Part shown: positions 35,523 to 47,408 of the stretch, one piece after another
Numbering within the stretch: the first letter of the stretch is position 1
Layout of the letters: each line of letters opens with the position of its first letter
Origin: Synechococcus sp. MU1642
GTDB taxonomy: Bacteria; Cyanobacteriota; Cyanobacteriia; PCC-6307; Cyanobiaceae
DNA: 64,000 bases
NCBI RefSeq assembly: GCF_020514115.1
Contig: NZ_VTKZ01000008.1
Coordinates: 1-64,000 of the forward strand
Reading direction: 5' to 3'
The notes under the pieces: model-generated
Database searches by the model: none
Seen by the model: the letters and a program-made list of their open reading frames with translations, nothing else
What the model was told of the DNA's origin: nothing
Position numbers and translations under genes: made by a program

Positions 35523-35598
35523 AAGCATTCCATTGCTGCAACTGAGAGCTACTTCGTAAAGAAACAGCTCTCTCACATCACCTTTTAATCAGATCCCC

Positions 35599-36342
35599 AT
35601 GACTGAGCCAACAACTCTTTCCTCAGCTGCCAATGTCGACACAGCACATGCGGCAGATGTGATTCGCCAAGCCTACCGCCAGGTTTTTGGAAATCGACAC
35701 CTGATGGAACTCGATGTGAACCCCTCCATTGAGGCGTTGTTCATCAATGGGGATCTGACAGTTCAAGGATTGGTAACGGCTCTCGCACAATCGGAAACCT
35801 ATAAAAAGCTTTTTCTAGAAAGCAATAGCCCCTACCGGTTTGTTGAACTGAACTTCAAACATCTTTTAGGCCGTCCTCCCCGTGACCAAGCTGAATTGAT
35901 GAGCCATGTTCGGCTTTTGCAGGAAGAAGGGTATGAAACAGAAATCGCGAGTTACACCTACAGCGATGAATACCTATCTGCTTTTGGCATCGACCAAGTG
36001 CCATACAATCGTTCCACTCAGACAGTAGTTGGAGGAAGCACGCTCTTCTTCACACGGGCAAAAGCTTTGGATGCCGGTCATGCCGGATACGACAACGCAG
36101 AAACAGATTCAAAACTCTTGAATAGTCTGTGTACCAACAGTTCACCAGAGGCACAAGATCGTAGAGGTGTTGGTAATGCCCGCTCCCTGACCATCAACTG
36201 GACTTCCCGCCGCCAAGTGGGCGCCAATCGCCGCGCTGTGCAGAAATCGGTGGTGACCCAAACATCCATGTCGGCCACGATCAAATCAATTCTTGCGCAG
36301 GGAGGTCAGATCCTTTCTATTGCGAAGGCTAACTCCTTTTGA
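35599..36342 (+). CDS. cpeE: Phycoerythrin-I rod linker CpeE
   Basis: A 247-residue linker with one PBS-linker domain (VIRQAYRQVFGNRHLMELDV, VELNFKHLLGRPPRDQAEL) and a degenerate CpcD domain at the end (SMSATIKSILAQGGQILSIA). It follows mpeD by 77 bases. The assignment CpeE rests on order and length. Confidence 0.85.
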   Translation: MTEPTTLSSAANVDTAHAADVIRQAYRQVFGNRHLMELDVNPSIEALFINGDLTVQGLVTALAQSETYKKLFLESNSPYRFVELNFKHLLGRPPRDQAELMSHVRLLQEEGYETEIASYTYSDEYLSAFGIDQVPYNRSTQTVVGGSTLFFTRAKALDAGHAGYDNAETDSKLLNSLCTNSSPEAQDRRGVGNARSLTINWTSRRQVGANRRAVQKSVVTQTSMSATIKSILAQGGQILSIAKANSF

Positions 36343-36450
36343 TCATCCCGAAATTATCTATGCCTCATCAGTGATGATGGTTGGGTAATCGAAATCCCAG
36401 TCATGGTGGCCATTCGGCTACCAAAGGCACGTCAAACAAACTCTCTAAAC

Positions 36451-36636
36451 ATGCCTATCCTGCGCCCACCCTCAAGCGAGGACCCAAACAGCAACACCAC
36501 ATTCCTCCAGTCAGTTGCGTCAACACCCATGGCAATGTCCATGATGGTCGACTCGATGGTTAACATGATGCAGATCAACCGTCCTTCACTGGATGAGCTC
36601 AACGCAGGAAACAGCACAAGTTCGCATGACGATTGA
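36451..36636 (+). CDS. Methionine-rich small protein before cpeS
   Basis: A 61-residue frame ending inside the start of cpeS (11-base overlap). The segment TPMAMSMMVDSMVNMMQINR is unusually Met rich. Its place between cpeE and cpeS and the overlap suggest a real gene. I recognise no family. Confidence 0.5.
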   Translation: MPILRPPSSEDPNSNTTFLQSVASTPMAMSMMVDSMVNMMQINRPSLDELNAGNSTSSHDD

Positions 36637-37168
36637 GCAATTTGTTGCTCAAAGTTCAGGCAAATGGCGCTCAATGAGATCGGGGCATTCTCTAGCCTTC
36701 CAGCAGTTTGAAGAAGTTCTAAGCGAAGTTGTCATTGAAAAACTCAGCAAAGAAGATCCAGGAGTTAAACAACTGCTTGAATCATCTTTAGCGAAGGAAC
36801 AAGATAAATGCTCAATTTCATCACCCTTCAAAATGGAATGGTGCGCTGAAAGTGACTGGGAACCCGACGACCCTTCAGAAGTATCATCAGGATCTTGCAT
36901 TATTGTTCCACTAACCAAAGATAAATCTTCGGGAACATTGATCAGAAGCGTTGGATATGCAGAATCTGAGTCCGCAATCTCTGAATACAGTTTTTTAGAC
37001 GATGGTACATTTACCCTCACGACGCAGTATGAGCAATCGATTGCGGAAGAAAGAATTTGGTTTGTGTCGGAAAACGTCCGCTGTAGGTCATCAGTCTTGA
37101 GAACATCAGCAGGATCAGGCATACTTCAAACTTCATTTGCCTCAGAAGTCCGGCGCATTAATGCATAG
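36626..37168 (+). CDS. cpeS: Bilin lyase CpeS
   Basis: CpcS/CpeS-family (lipocalin-like) lyase that attaches phycoerythrobilin to Cys-82 of phycoerythrin beta chains. The 180-residue protein has MTIEQFVAQSSGKWRSMRSG, then YSFLDDGTFTLTTQYEQSIA and EERIWFVSENVRCRSSVLRT, matching the family order. I start at 36626 because MTIEQF is the typical beginning. cpeT follows after 9 bases. Confidence 0.85.
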   Translation: MTIEQFVAQSSGKWRSMRSGHSLAFQQFEEVLSEVVIEKLSKEDPGVKQLLESSLAKEQDKCSISSPFKMEWCAESDWEPDDPSEVSSGSCIIVPLTKDKSSGTLIRSVGYAESESAISEYSFLDDGTFTLTTQYEQSIAEERIWFVSENVRCRSSVLRTSAGSGILQTSFASEVRRINA

Positions 37169-37177
37169 ATCAAAAAG

Positions 37178-37792
37178 ATGAGCAAGAATTCAGCCTTTGC
37201 CGAGTTCGCCAAAACTCTCGCAGGCGTGTACGACAACATCGAACAGTCGCAAGAAAATCCCAAGGATTTTGCACGCATCAATATCTTCTTTCGACCATTG
37301 CCTTGGCATATTTTCAAAGGGCCTGGATTTTATTCTGAACAATGCTACGACTATGCCCCCTGGGATCCCTATCGACAGGGAATTCATCGTTTAACAGCAA
37401 ATAGCGATACATTTATAGTAGAGAACTATGGCTTCACAAACCCCAGAAGAATAGCGGGAGCTGGTCGGGATCCAGAAATCATGAATGCAATCGATACTAC
37501 AAGCCTAAAAGAACGGTGTGGATGTGCGATGCACTTTCAAAGTAAAGGAAAAGGACAGTACATTGGCAAAGTTGAACCAGGGAAAAAATGTTTGGTTCCA
37601 AGAGATGGGAAGATCACATATCTTGTCAGCGAAGTTGAAGTGGATCAAGACAATTGGATTAGTCGGGATCGTGGGTATGACCCGAAAACAGACGAACAGA
37701 TTTGGGGGTCAGAACATGGACTCCTAAAATTCAAGAGGATCAAGAGCTTCTCCGAAGAAATTAATGATGAGTGGCTAAATTCGAAAGCTTGA
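37178..37792 (+). CDS. cpeT: Bilin lyase CpeT
   Basis: CpcT/CpeT-family lyase for the C-terminal cysteine (about Cys-165) of phycoerythrin beta. The 204-residue protein has LAGVYDNIEQSQENPKDFAR, GPGFYSEQCYDYAPWDPYRQ and DRGYDPKTDEQIWGSEHG. cpeR follows after one base. Confidence 0.9.
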   Translation: MSKNSAFAEFAKTLAGVYDNIEQSQENPKDFARINIFFRPLPWHIFKGPGFYSEQCYDYAPWDPYRQGIHRLTANSDTFIVENYGFTNPRRIAGAGRDPEIMNAIDTTSLKERCGCAMHFQSKGKGQYIGKVEPGKKCLVPRDGKITYLVSEVEVDQDNWISRDRGYDPKTDEQIWGSEHGLLKFKRIKSFSEEINDEWLNSKA

Positions 37793-37793
37793 A

Positions 37794-38099
37794 ATGGAAG
37801 ATATCAAAAAACAAATGAAATCCTGGATACGCTCACAGCATCTAATATGTGTTGGCACAGACTTTATCTTCGAAACAGTTGATCAAACTCAACTTGACAA
37901 GTTTGAAGCCTCTATACAAGCAATTGGGGGAAGAATTAGAACAGTCAAAGCAATTGGGAATTGGCCGATGGGACCAAGACGATCGTTCAAAATACTGCAA
38001 GCAACAGCAAGCGTGCCCAGACCAGGAGGAGAAGATCTTGTCACTTATTGGGCAAAGAAAGGCAGTAAAACAACAAGATACTCAGAAATCAATTCCTGA
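37794..38099 (+). CDS. cpeR: Phycoerythrin gene activator CpeR
   Basis: Small activator of phycoerythrin operons in freshwater strains. The 101-residue protein (MEDIKKQMKSWIRSQHLICV, then FIFETVDQTQLDKFEASIQA) ends with the family-typical TYWAKKGS. Standing last in cpeS-cpeT-cpeR, it matches the known order. It is convergent with the Nif11-like genes. Confidence 0.88.
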   Translation: MEDIKKQMKSWIRSQHLICVGTDFIFETVDQTQLDKFEASIQAIGGRIRTVKAIGNWPMGPRRSFKILQATASVPRPGGEDLVTYWAKKGSKTTRYSEINS

Positions 38100-38107
38100 A
38101 TAGAAAT

Positions 38108-38341
38108 TTATTCTTCAAACCAGCCCATCCAGGTGTCTTGACTAAAATCAGTATGTTTACTCCATTTTCTCAAAATAGCAGAGGAATCAATATCAAAACC
38201 ATTGGCAGCAGCGATCTCAATGACTTGATCTTGATTAAGGGCAGCTTTAATTTGAGCTTTTAGATCTGGATTGTGACGAACTAAAGCAATAAAAGCCTCT
38301 AGGACTTGATCTTGATTTGCACTAAGAGCAGAACCGGTCAT
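38108..38341 (-). CDS. Nif11-like small protein 1
   Basis: A 77-residue product (MTGSALSANQDQVLEAFIAL...AQIKAALNQDQVIEIAAANG). The helix pattern with Q-V-I-E-I-A-A-A-N-G-F fits Nif11-like leader domains, though no glycine-glycine leader cut site is obvious. It is the first of three leftward genes of similar type ahead of mpeY. Confidence 0.7.
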   Translation of the reverse strand: MTGSALSANQDQVLEAFIALVRHNPDLKAQIKAALNQDQVIEIAAANGFDIDSSAILRKWSKHTDFSQDTWMGWFEE

Positions 38342-38402
38342 TAAAGGCCTTCAAAGTCACAAGAATAATTCTAAACGAAACTTCCATCAGCAGACCGTAA
38401 AA

Positions 38403-38684
38403 CTAGGCACCATCCATCAACATGGCTCTCCATGGGGCGATTTTACGAAATGCCCATGACCAGTGATCGTTTGCGGTGGCTTGGATCGCCAAGGCTTCAG
38501 ATTCAGATAAACCAGCTGAATCTGATTCAACATACTGAAGCCAAGCTGTGATTGAAAAAACATAATCACAGGAAGACGCAAAATCGACAATATCTTGATC
38601 TGTCTTGCAGGACTTCAATCCAGTTGCAACAGAATGATCATAGATAACCATCTGCACAAAATCATTAATAACAGAAACAGACAT
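38403..38684 (-). CDS. Nif11-like small protein 2
   Basis: A 93-residue product (MSVSVINDFVQMVIYDHSVA then LKSCKTDQDIVDFASSCDYV). It keeps the Nif11-like layout with two helices and the D-I-V-D-F-A signature. Function unknown. Confidence 0.65.
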   Translation of the reverse strand: MSVSVINDFVQMVIYDHSVATGLKSCKTDQDIVDFASSCDYVFSITAWLQYVESDSAGLSESEALAIQATANDHWSWAFRKIAPWRAMLMDGA

Positions 38685-38686
38685 CG

Positions 38687-39007
38687 TCAGCAGCTTTCAA
38701 TCCAAAGTGCAAAATTCACCTTCGCACAAATCATCTGCAGCACCAAAGGCCCACCAGGACACCGTAATAACCGCCATGGAATATTTTGTTCTAAAGTACC
38801 TGAATCAATAGTAATTTTCGGGGGGCTCGTCGCCTGTTCATAAGGAATCAGTGCCGATCCAGTCAATAAAGGCTCAACACGATTTACAATTACTTTTAAT
38901 TGGTCCAAATCAACAACAAGGTTCAATTGATCTTGGACATCTGCTGACTTCTGGACAGCTTCAACAAATCTAGGAAGAGCCTGTTCGAGCTCGGGAGAGA
39001 CTGGCAT
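38687..39007 (-). CDS. Nif11-like small protein 3
   Basis: A 106-residue product (MPVSPELEQALPRFVEAVQK then NLVVDLDQLKVIVNRVEPLL). The N-terminal helix pair fits a Nif11-like domain; the C-terminal 40 residues are more hydrophobic and cysteine bearing. It starts the leftward trio. Confidence 0.6.
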   Translation of the reverse strand: MPVSPELEQALPRFVEAVQKSADVQDQLNLVVDLDQLKVIVNRVEPLLTGSALIPYEQATSPPKITIDSGTLEQNIPWRLLRCPGGPLVLQMICAKVNFALWIESC

Positions 39008-39124
39008 GATACAAAATTCCCTCTACTTACGATAACAGATGATGAGAACGTGTTCATAAAAGGGCAGGCAAATTAAAGAAGACAATCAACCAGTCATAAA
39101 TCATCACTGATATTAAGACGTTGA

Positions 39125-40453
<1,329 letters not shown>

Positions 40454-40496
40454 AAAGACGAGCAGTAAATAAGATGAACTGTCGGACATTGGTTGA

Positions 40497-41171
<675 letters not shown>

Positions 41172-41199
41172 GCCAGGTATCGATTTTCTGCACACCTGA

Positions 41200-41715
<516 letters not shown>

Positions 41716-41750
41716 TAATCAGTCAAGCTGAGTGATTTTTTGATCTAAGC

Positions 41751-41782
41751 AAGGGGTGGGCCAAAAGCCCACCCCTTTTTGT
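41751..41782 (+). terminator. Terminator of mpeBA
   Basis: Stem AAGGGGTGGGC, loop CAAAA, GCCCACCCCTT followed by TTT. Perfect 11-base arms. Confidence 0.9.
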
Positions 41783-42043
41783 TTTCAAAATCAAAAAACA
41801 CAAGTTCTTGACATTCGAGAGTAAACAATTCTGGAATAACCCAGGAATATTGTGGCCAGCCAACAAAGGATTTAGCCACAATTACAGACGCAATGTTTAC
41901 TCAAGGTGACATTGAGTGAAATATGAGAGCCAAATTAATGCTCACATTTCACTAAAACCTCTATAAAGCCTACGAGCAACAAAATCTGTTGCTTTAAGCA
42001 TGTAGGGAATAGTCACCGCAATTCACCTCCCCTCACTAACCCC

Positions 42044-42913
42044 ATGCTCAGTACACAAACCAGCCCGGCTGGAATGGCTGCTGCTAGCCGCACCAAACCA
42101 GCGTCATACGCCATGCCAAGCAAAGCTGGCAAAAACACAGTCCATCGGACTGTTGCTGGTGCCATCGCTGAATTCAAGCGGAACACTTGTTCCCAGATGG
42201 GACTTGGTATCGGCCCAAGGCTTCACAGCGAATGTCCCTTTGCGGTGACTTTCGACGAGTATCACCCTGACAGCAGTGAAGCACTCGAGCGCACGATCAT
42301 TGCCGCCTACAGGCAGGTCTACGGAAACCTGCCTCCCACTGAAAACGAGCGTTGCACCTCCCTTGAGGTGCGCTTGATGAACGGAGAAATTACAGTCCGG
42401 GACTTTGTTAACGGGCTGGCAAAATCTCCTTTCTACAAGGAAAATTATTTCCATAGTGTCGCCCCCCAACGTGGGATTGAACTTAACTTCAAACACCTGC
42501 TTGGACGGGCACCCCTCACTCAAGAGGAAGTTCAAAACAGCATCAAACTTCAAGCAGAAGAGGGATTTGATGCTCTGATCGACAGCCTCACAGATTGCGC
42601 AGAATATGCCGAGGTGTTTGGATCAGACATCGTTCCTTACATGCGAGCAGGCGATTCCTACGCAGGAATGATGACCAGCTCCTTCAACATGATGCGCGAG
42701 CTAGCAGGCACAAAAGTTGCCGTTAGTGACAACGCACAAGGACGTCGGAGTCGCACCACGACGCAACTGGCTGCGGCAGCGATCAGCATGATGAAACCGA
42801 TCTTTAAGGGCGCACCAACGCTGCCCCAACAAAAGTACGGCGGACATCAGCCTCCCAGGAGAACCGGCGCTGCTCCCTTCCGTCCTTTCGGCGTTAAGCC
42901 ATTGCCATTTTGA
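42044..42913 (+). CDS. mpeC: Phycoerythrin-II linker MpeC
   Basis: A 289-residue linker with a cysteine-bearing N-terminal extension (RNTCSQMGLGIGPRLHSECP) known in MpeC to hold phycourobilin, and a PBS-linker domain (TIIAAYRQVYGNLPPTENER, ELNFKHLLGRAPLTQEEV). There is no CpcD domain. A terminator follows, then mpeU. Confidence 0.9.
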   Translation: MLSTQTSPAGMAAASRTKPASYAMPSKAGKNTVHRTVAGAIAEFKRNTCSQMGLGIGPRLHSECPFAVTFDEYHPDSSEALERTIIAAYRQVYGNLPPTENERCTSLEVRLMNGEITVRDFVNGLAKSPFYKENYFHSVAPQRGIELNFKHLLGRAPLTQEEVQNSIKLQAEEGFDALIDSLTDCAEYAEVFGSDIVPYMRAGDSYAGMMTSSFNMMRELAGTKVAVSDNAQGRRSRTTTQLAAAAISMMKPIFKGAPTLPQQKYGGHQPPRRTGAAPFRPFGVKPLPF

Positions 42914-42948
42914 TGAAGATGAATTAGGCACCGAAATGCCATCACTTC

Positions 42949-42977
42949 TGCCCCCATTCCTGTATGGGGGCATTTTT
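42949..42977 (+). terminator. Terminator of mpeC
   Basis: Stem TGCCCCCAT, loop, ATGGGGGCA, followed by five T. Confidence 0.85.
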
Positions 42978-43069
42978 ATGTCCGACGGCGACACTGCAAA
43001 GCCCCACAAGCTGGTAGGTGCCTGATGAGAGTCGCTTAGATTGCGACTCAACGCAGTTGGACGTCCACC

Positions 43070-43975
43070 GTGCTCCAGGATTTCACCGATATCTCATCAA
43101 TCAGCGAAAGCCAACTCACGGAAGAAGAAGCTCTCCAACTCGCTGATGAGCTCAGTGCAAAATTGAGCGAAGGTGAGCTCCCAAGATCAGATGCAGAATC
43201 ACTCGAGCGTATGGTCGCCGGACTCGGAGATGCGAGGGGAGCTTTAAGACTCACCTTTGCAAAAAGTCTTGGCGCAGTAGGTGACGAAGCGCTACCCATT
43301 CTTTGTAAAGCACTTCGCCAGCACCAAAATGTGATCGTAAGACGAGCATCAGCCAAAACACTCAATTTGATTGGCAACAAGGACGCGTTGCCATATCTGC
43401 TTGAAGCCTTTTTAGAAGATGATGACCCAGTTGTTCTCGGTTCATCTGCTGGAGCGATGGCAACCATTGGACCGGATGCCATGGATTCACTGCTTGGAAT
43501 CCTTAAAAATCCGGACTGCACACCATTTCAGGTTGGCTTGATCAACCTTGCGCTAAGTTTCATCGGTGCCAAAGCACCAGAGGCATTGCTCGAGGCTGCG
43601 GATTCAGACGTGGCTGAAGTTCGTGTTGCTGCAATTTCAGCATTGGGAGATCAAATACAGAAGAGTGATGATCTGCGGGCACAAAACAGAGTATTTCGAG
43701 CACTCGATGACAGCTCAGCAGAGGTCAGAGCTGAAGCAGTAACCCTTATCGGAAAATCATGTGATGCCGAAGATGTTGAAAATATGCTAAGCAGAAAGCT
43801 GGTCGATCAAGACACTCAGGTACGCAAAAATACAGCAATGGCATTAATGAAACTCGAAGCATTTAATGCCATAGAAAGCATAGAAGCAGCAAAGTCAACA
43901 GAAAGAGATGAGTCGGTTAAAGCAGTATTAAATGTTGCCATCAACATACTAAGTAGAGATTTGCAGGAGAAATAG
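43070..43975 (+). CDS. mpeU: Bilin lyase MpeU
   Basis: A 301-residue HEAT-repeat lyase of the MpeU/CpeF/MpeV type (RRASAKTLNLIGNKDALPYL, VRVAAISALGDQIQKSDDL). It begins with GTG. MpeU is reported to be needed for phycourobilin on phycoerythrins. No cpeF or mpeV gene is seen elsewhere in the window. The AT-rich CA4 segment starts after it. Confidence 0.8.
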   Translation: MLQDFTDISSISESQLTEEEALQLADELSAKLSEGELPRSDAESLERMVAGLGDARGALRLTFAKSLGAVGDEALPILCKALRQHQNVIVRRASAKTLNLIGNKDALPYLLEAFLEDDDPVVLGSSAGAMATIGPDAMDSLLGILKNPDCTPFQVGLINLALSFIGAKAPEALLEAADSDVAEVRVAAISALGDQIQKSDDLRAQNRVFRALDDSSAEVRAEAVTLIGKSCDAEDVENMLSRKLVDQDTQVRKNTAMALMKLEAFNAIESIEAAKSTERDESVKAVLNVAINILSRDLQEK

Positions 43976-44074
43976 CAAAGCGAATAGAGCAATTAGAGAA
44001 ACAGCTTTAGAAGAATGCTCAGCGAGGCAAATCATGCCTTCGCGCTAACACAAAGAAGAGAAAAGGGAGGCAAT

Positions 44075-44087
44075 TTGATAGGAAGTG
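44075..44087 (+). promoter_or_regulatory. Shared motif upstream of fciA
   Basis: TTGATAGGAAGTG lies about 100 bases before the fciA start. It is one base different from the copy upstream of mpeZ (TTGATAAGAAGTG). A looser variant, GATAAAAAGCAATAA, follows at 44099 to 44113. Confidence 0.55.
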
Positions 44088-44185
44088 GACACCAAAAAGA
44101 TAAAAAGCAATAACTCAGAAAAACATTAAGCTTCTTACACGCAATCAAGGAACATCAATAGAGTATGTAGATACGCAGAAAAAAT

Positions 44186-45217
44186 TTGCGAAAAAAACGA
44201 TCGCGCAATTATATTTTTTCCGACACGCTCGAGATGGAAGAGTTCTGCAAAGCACATTTTGAAGAATATCACTCAAAATCCAACTTCTCATGCAATGTAA
44301 CTCAGTTAAGCACCGGCCTTCTCGAAACGAAGACCACTTGCTCACCAATTCAAGATGTGCATCTTGAAATTTTTAAATCGAACCAAACTCTTCTCTACGA
44401 GGAAGAAGCCAATACAAAATCAGTATCATTCTGCTGGCTAGACACATCACCGACAAACGAAACGGAGACACAGACAATCATTAGCGGCCACCAAATGACA
44501 AAAAATAGCATTGCTGGCTTCAATCGGATAAACAAAACAGGAGGAAATATCTGGGACATTGTGGGAGCAAACGAAGAGCTTTGCTGCATGAGCCTAAAAT
44601 GGAATAAATTACAAGAAAGAATCAACAAATTAAATGCATTTAATGCCTATGCGAGGCTTGAGGAATGCATTGGAATTGACTCGCATGATCATGCAAGTGC
44701 TCAGCTCAAGAAATTATTTAATGGACATTTTAATGGCCAGCCATCAACGAAACCAAATGCATTCTACGATCTAGCAATCATATTCCTAGACAACGACAAT
44801 AATGAATCAACCTATGATGCACATCGATGCGATTCAACGGACCTAATAGAAGACATGGTCAAACTAATTCACGAAGATAGGGCTGGCATGCCACCAATAA
44901 CACTTGACGAAATTACGGAATACTTGAATTCAAAAACAGAGTCTCTCAATACTATATGCCAAGAAATCTTTAATATGGATGTAATTGAGCTTGTTAGAAG
45001 AGTACGCCTGGAACAGACCCGCAAGGCTTTTTTAACTCCATATTCCTCAACAGGCCTCAAAGAGTTTACAAAGAAGAGGACCGCACTTTACTATGGTTTT
45101 AAGAACTGGAAAAAATTTGAAGCCTCCTACTCCACATATTTTGGAGAATCACCCAGCCAAACAATAGATCGTTCCAATAAGAATTTATATTCGTTTAGTG
45201 CATGGCAGGGAGAGTAA
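44186..45217 (+). CDS. fciA: AraC-family CA4 regulator FciA
   Basis: A 343-residue regulator with a C-terminal AraC-type HTH pair (EITEYLNSKTESLNTICQEI, YYGFKNWKKFEASYSTYFGE). In CA4 strains FciA and FciB control the blue/green switch with opposite effects. The TTG at 44186 is chosen because FciB aligns from YRDPLELSEEL to FciA FSDTLEMEEF; the ATG at 44234 would drop that part. It is AT rich and followed by fciB after 3 bases. Confidence 0.85.
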   Translation: MRKKRSRNYIFSDTLEMEEFCKAHFEEYHSKSNFSCNVTQLSTGLLETKTTCSPIQDVHLEIFKSNQTLLYEEEANTKSVSFCWLDTSPTNETETQTIISGHQMTKNSIAGFNRINKTGGNIWDIVGANEELCCMSLKWNKLQERINKLNAFNAYARLEECIGIDSHDHASAQLKKLFNGHFNGQPSTKPNAFYDLAIIFLDNDNNESTYDAHRCDSTDLIEDMVKLIHEDRAGMPPITLDEITEYLNSKTESLNTICQEIFNMDVIELVRRVRLEQTRKAFLTPYSSTGLKEFTKKRTALYYGFKNWKKFEASYSTYFGESPSQTIDRSNKNLYSFSAWQGE

Positions 45218-45220
45218 TAC

Positions 45221-46186
45221 ATGAAAACATCTATTGAATATCGTGATCCACTGGAGCTCTCTGAAGAGCTTGCAAAACTCGGCCAGCTCACAAAAATAAC
45301 GCAACTGGAAGGTGGCAGTGGTTTCTACACTATGCAAACAGCAAATACTAATAAAGTCGCACTTGCAGAAATATCTGCCAACAAAACATTATTGTACGAG
45401 GGGTGGGGTAATGGTATAACTATTGATTTTAATTGGATTACGCCAAAAGCGAATACTCAAGGAGCCTTTGGCTATTGCGATGGATTTAAGATGACAAAAA
45501 ATAGCCTGGCTGGATTCGGCACGATTAATTCGGTACCAGGAAATGCATGGGGAAAATATAACAACGAATGCTCTAGTACTGGTTGCATGCTCGAAAAGCA
45601 GCACCTATTTGAATTACTCGAAAATTGTAAAGCATATGATGGACTTGAACGACTCACGGGTGATCAGGGGATTTATTGCAATAATAAAGCTCTAAACCAA
45701 CTTAAGAGATTAGCTGCTAGAGAAGTATCTGCTGGAATTCAGAACCCAGAAAAATATTTTGATCTTGTAATCGCATGTCTAGAAGAACCAATGACTGAGC
45801 AAAATAGTCAAAATCCAAAACATGTCGATCAATTAAGAGAAATCATTAATCTTGCACATAGTGAGAAGACCATGGAATCCCCTCTGTCATTGCTCGAAGT
45901 ATGCAAGCATATAAATACAAGCCAAGCATCATTATATCGTATATGTCAGGAGTACTTTGGAATGGGAATCATAGAATTGATGACACAAATTAGACTTGAG
46001 GAATCCAGGAGAATTATGCTTAACCAAAATGCTCGTCGGAAATTAAATCTATATTCAATTCGAGATATTGCAATTAAATATGGGTTTAAACATCAAGGGA
46101 GATATGCACGGCGCTATTACACTGCATTCGGAGAACTTCCAAGTCAGACCATAGAAAAGTCGAGAAGATATAAATTACCCATATAA
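45221..46186 (+). CDS. fciB: AraC-family CA4 regulator FciB
   Basis: A 321-residue AraC-type protein, paralogous to FciA (ISANKTLLYEGWGNGITIDF against FKSNQTLLYEEEANTKSVSF). The HTH region is LSLLEVCKHINTSQASLYRI and YSIRDIAIKYGFKHQGRYAR. The N-terminal sensor-like domain lacks a known ligand motif. It ends 29 bases from the convergent mpeZ. Confidence 0.85.
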   Translation: MKTSIEYRDPLELSEELAKLGQLTKITQLEGGSGFYTMQTANTNKVALAEISANKTLLYEGWGNGITIDFNWITPKANTQGAFGYCDGFKMTKNSLAGFGTINSVPGNAWGKYNNECSSTGCMLEKQHLFELLENCKAYDGLERLTGDQGIYCNNKALNQLKRLAAREVSAGIQNPEKYFDLVIACLEEPMTEQNSQNPKHVDQLREIINLAHSEKTMESPLSLLEVCKHINTSQASLYRICQEYFGMGIIELMTQIRLEESRRIMLNQNARRKLNLYSIRDIAIKYGFKHQGRYARRYYTAFGELPSQTIEKSRRYKLPI

Positions 46187-46214
46187 ATAAATGAATGGCA
46201 AAGAGGAATGGTCT

Positions 46215-47408
46215 CTACATCTTACGTAAAACCTCTGCACAAGTCCATCGAAGTGGCTCCCAAGTAGATGTCATTAATAAATTCTCAATTTCAGCACGAC
46301 ATTCCAACAAACCCAATTTCAAACATCCCCAAGTCGCTGCAATTTTTGATTTTGCATACTGCGGAGCTGGCTCCAACAATGATTCCTTCGTTATGAATGA
46401 TAATTCTTTTAAATCAAGCTGAGATACCAAACAATTTACTTGATAGTGAACACCATAATCGGAGCCATGATTCTCCCAGATAGATTTAATAGAATCTGCA
46501 AGCGTGGATCCTGGCCAACTAAATAAAGATTTTGCAGCAAAATACTGATGCTCTTCATCTCTATGTCTCAGCAGGTCACAAACTTCTTGCAGATCACTTG
46601 GTGCATTGAAATCCTGGGTAAGAAATAAATTACGAGAATCATCCTGCAACATTTGATTAATCAAAATTCTCTGCGATTCTGTTTTAGTTTTAGGTATAAT
46701 CTTAAATGCACTTTTAGCTCTTAATGGCATTGAAACTGCTACTTTTGAAATGATCGGCAAAAGAGACGGATCACCAGCATCACCAATATCAATAACCGAC
46801 GAACGTCGATAAATAACGTTGGTATCTTTGAGCTGATTTGCAAGGAGATGCAATTTACTCTTGTCACCTTCAACTCTTATTGAATAAGCTATTGATGCTC
46901 CTTTAACCAATAGGTTTTGATTGTTCTGTTGCTGGTGAATGATGCCATAAGAGTCGTCCATCTCCAAGCGTGTAAAGCATTGAATTGCAACACGCTTAAG
47001 TATATCTGAGCCATCTTCAATAATCTTAAAAAGAGTAGATTTAAACTGAGTATCAAGTGGTATGCCAAAATTAATTAGCGTGTCAACAGCATTAACAATA
47101 GTCTGCTCATCACGACTACGCATGGCATCATAAATAGTTGGCAGAGTGCTAAGATCTCGGCGACGTCCTAGTGCTTCAATAGATTTACGGCGTGTAATAG
47201 CATCAAAGATATTGTCTCTATCCCCAGTAGCCGCTACGACTAAGGCATCCAGAGAATCTCGCGAAGAACAGGCTCCCAACCTTGTCGCCGCAATATACTT
47301 AATCCCAGGATTATCAAGAGTCCTAATATTTTTAGAAAGCAATTCAATTGCCTGCTGTTCACCCATCCACGAGAATAGATTATCAAATCTCTGAGAACTC
47401 GGCACCAT
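46215..47408 (-). CDS. mpeZ: Phycobilin lyase-isomerase MpeZ
   Basis: A 397-residue HEAT-repeat lyase paralogous to MpeY at 39257. MpeZ attaches phycoerythrobilin to MpeA Cys-83 and isomerises it to phycourobilin. Identity as MpeZ, not MpeW, is inferred from the island's location inside the phycobilisome cluster and from the presence of a MpeY-type gene. It is AT rich like fciAB and transcribed toward them. Confidence 0.82.
   Translation of the reverse strand: MVPSSQRFDNLFSWMGEQQAIELLSKNIRTLDNPGIKYIAATRLGACSSRDSLDALVVAATGDRDNIFDAITRRKSIEALGRRRDLSTLPTIYDAMRSRDEQTIVNAVDTLINFGIPLDTQFKSTLFKIIEDGSDILKRVAIQCFTRLEMDDSYGIIHQQQNNQNLLVKGASIAYSIRVEGDKSKLHLLANQLKDTNVIYRRSSVIDIGDAGDPSLLPIISKVAVSMPLRAKSAFKIIPKTKTESQRILINQMLQDDSRNLFLTQDFNAPSDLQEVCDLLRHRDEEHQYFAAKSLFSWPGSTLADSIKSIWENHGSDYGVHYQVNCLVSQLDLKELSFITKESLLEPAPQYAKSKIAATWGCLKLGLLECRAEIENLLMTSTWEPLRWTCAEVLRKM

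Noticed and set aside
46215-47408. Calling this lyase MpeW
   Set aside because: MpeW belongs to CA4-B islands outside the phycobilisome cluster. The position here and the MpeY-type gene at 39257 fit the A configuration, though a phylogeny would be decisive.
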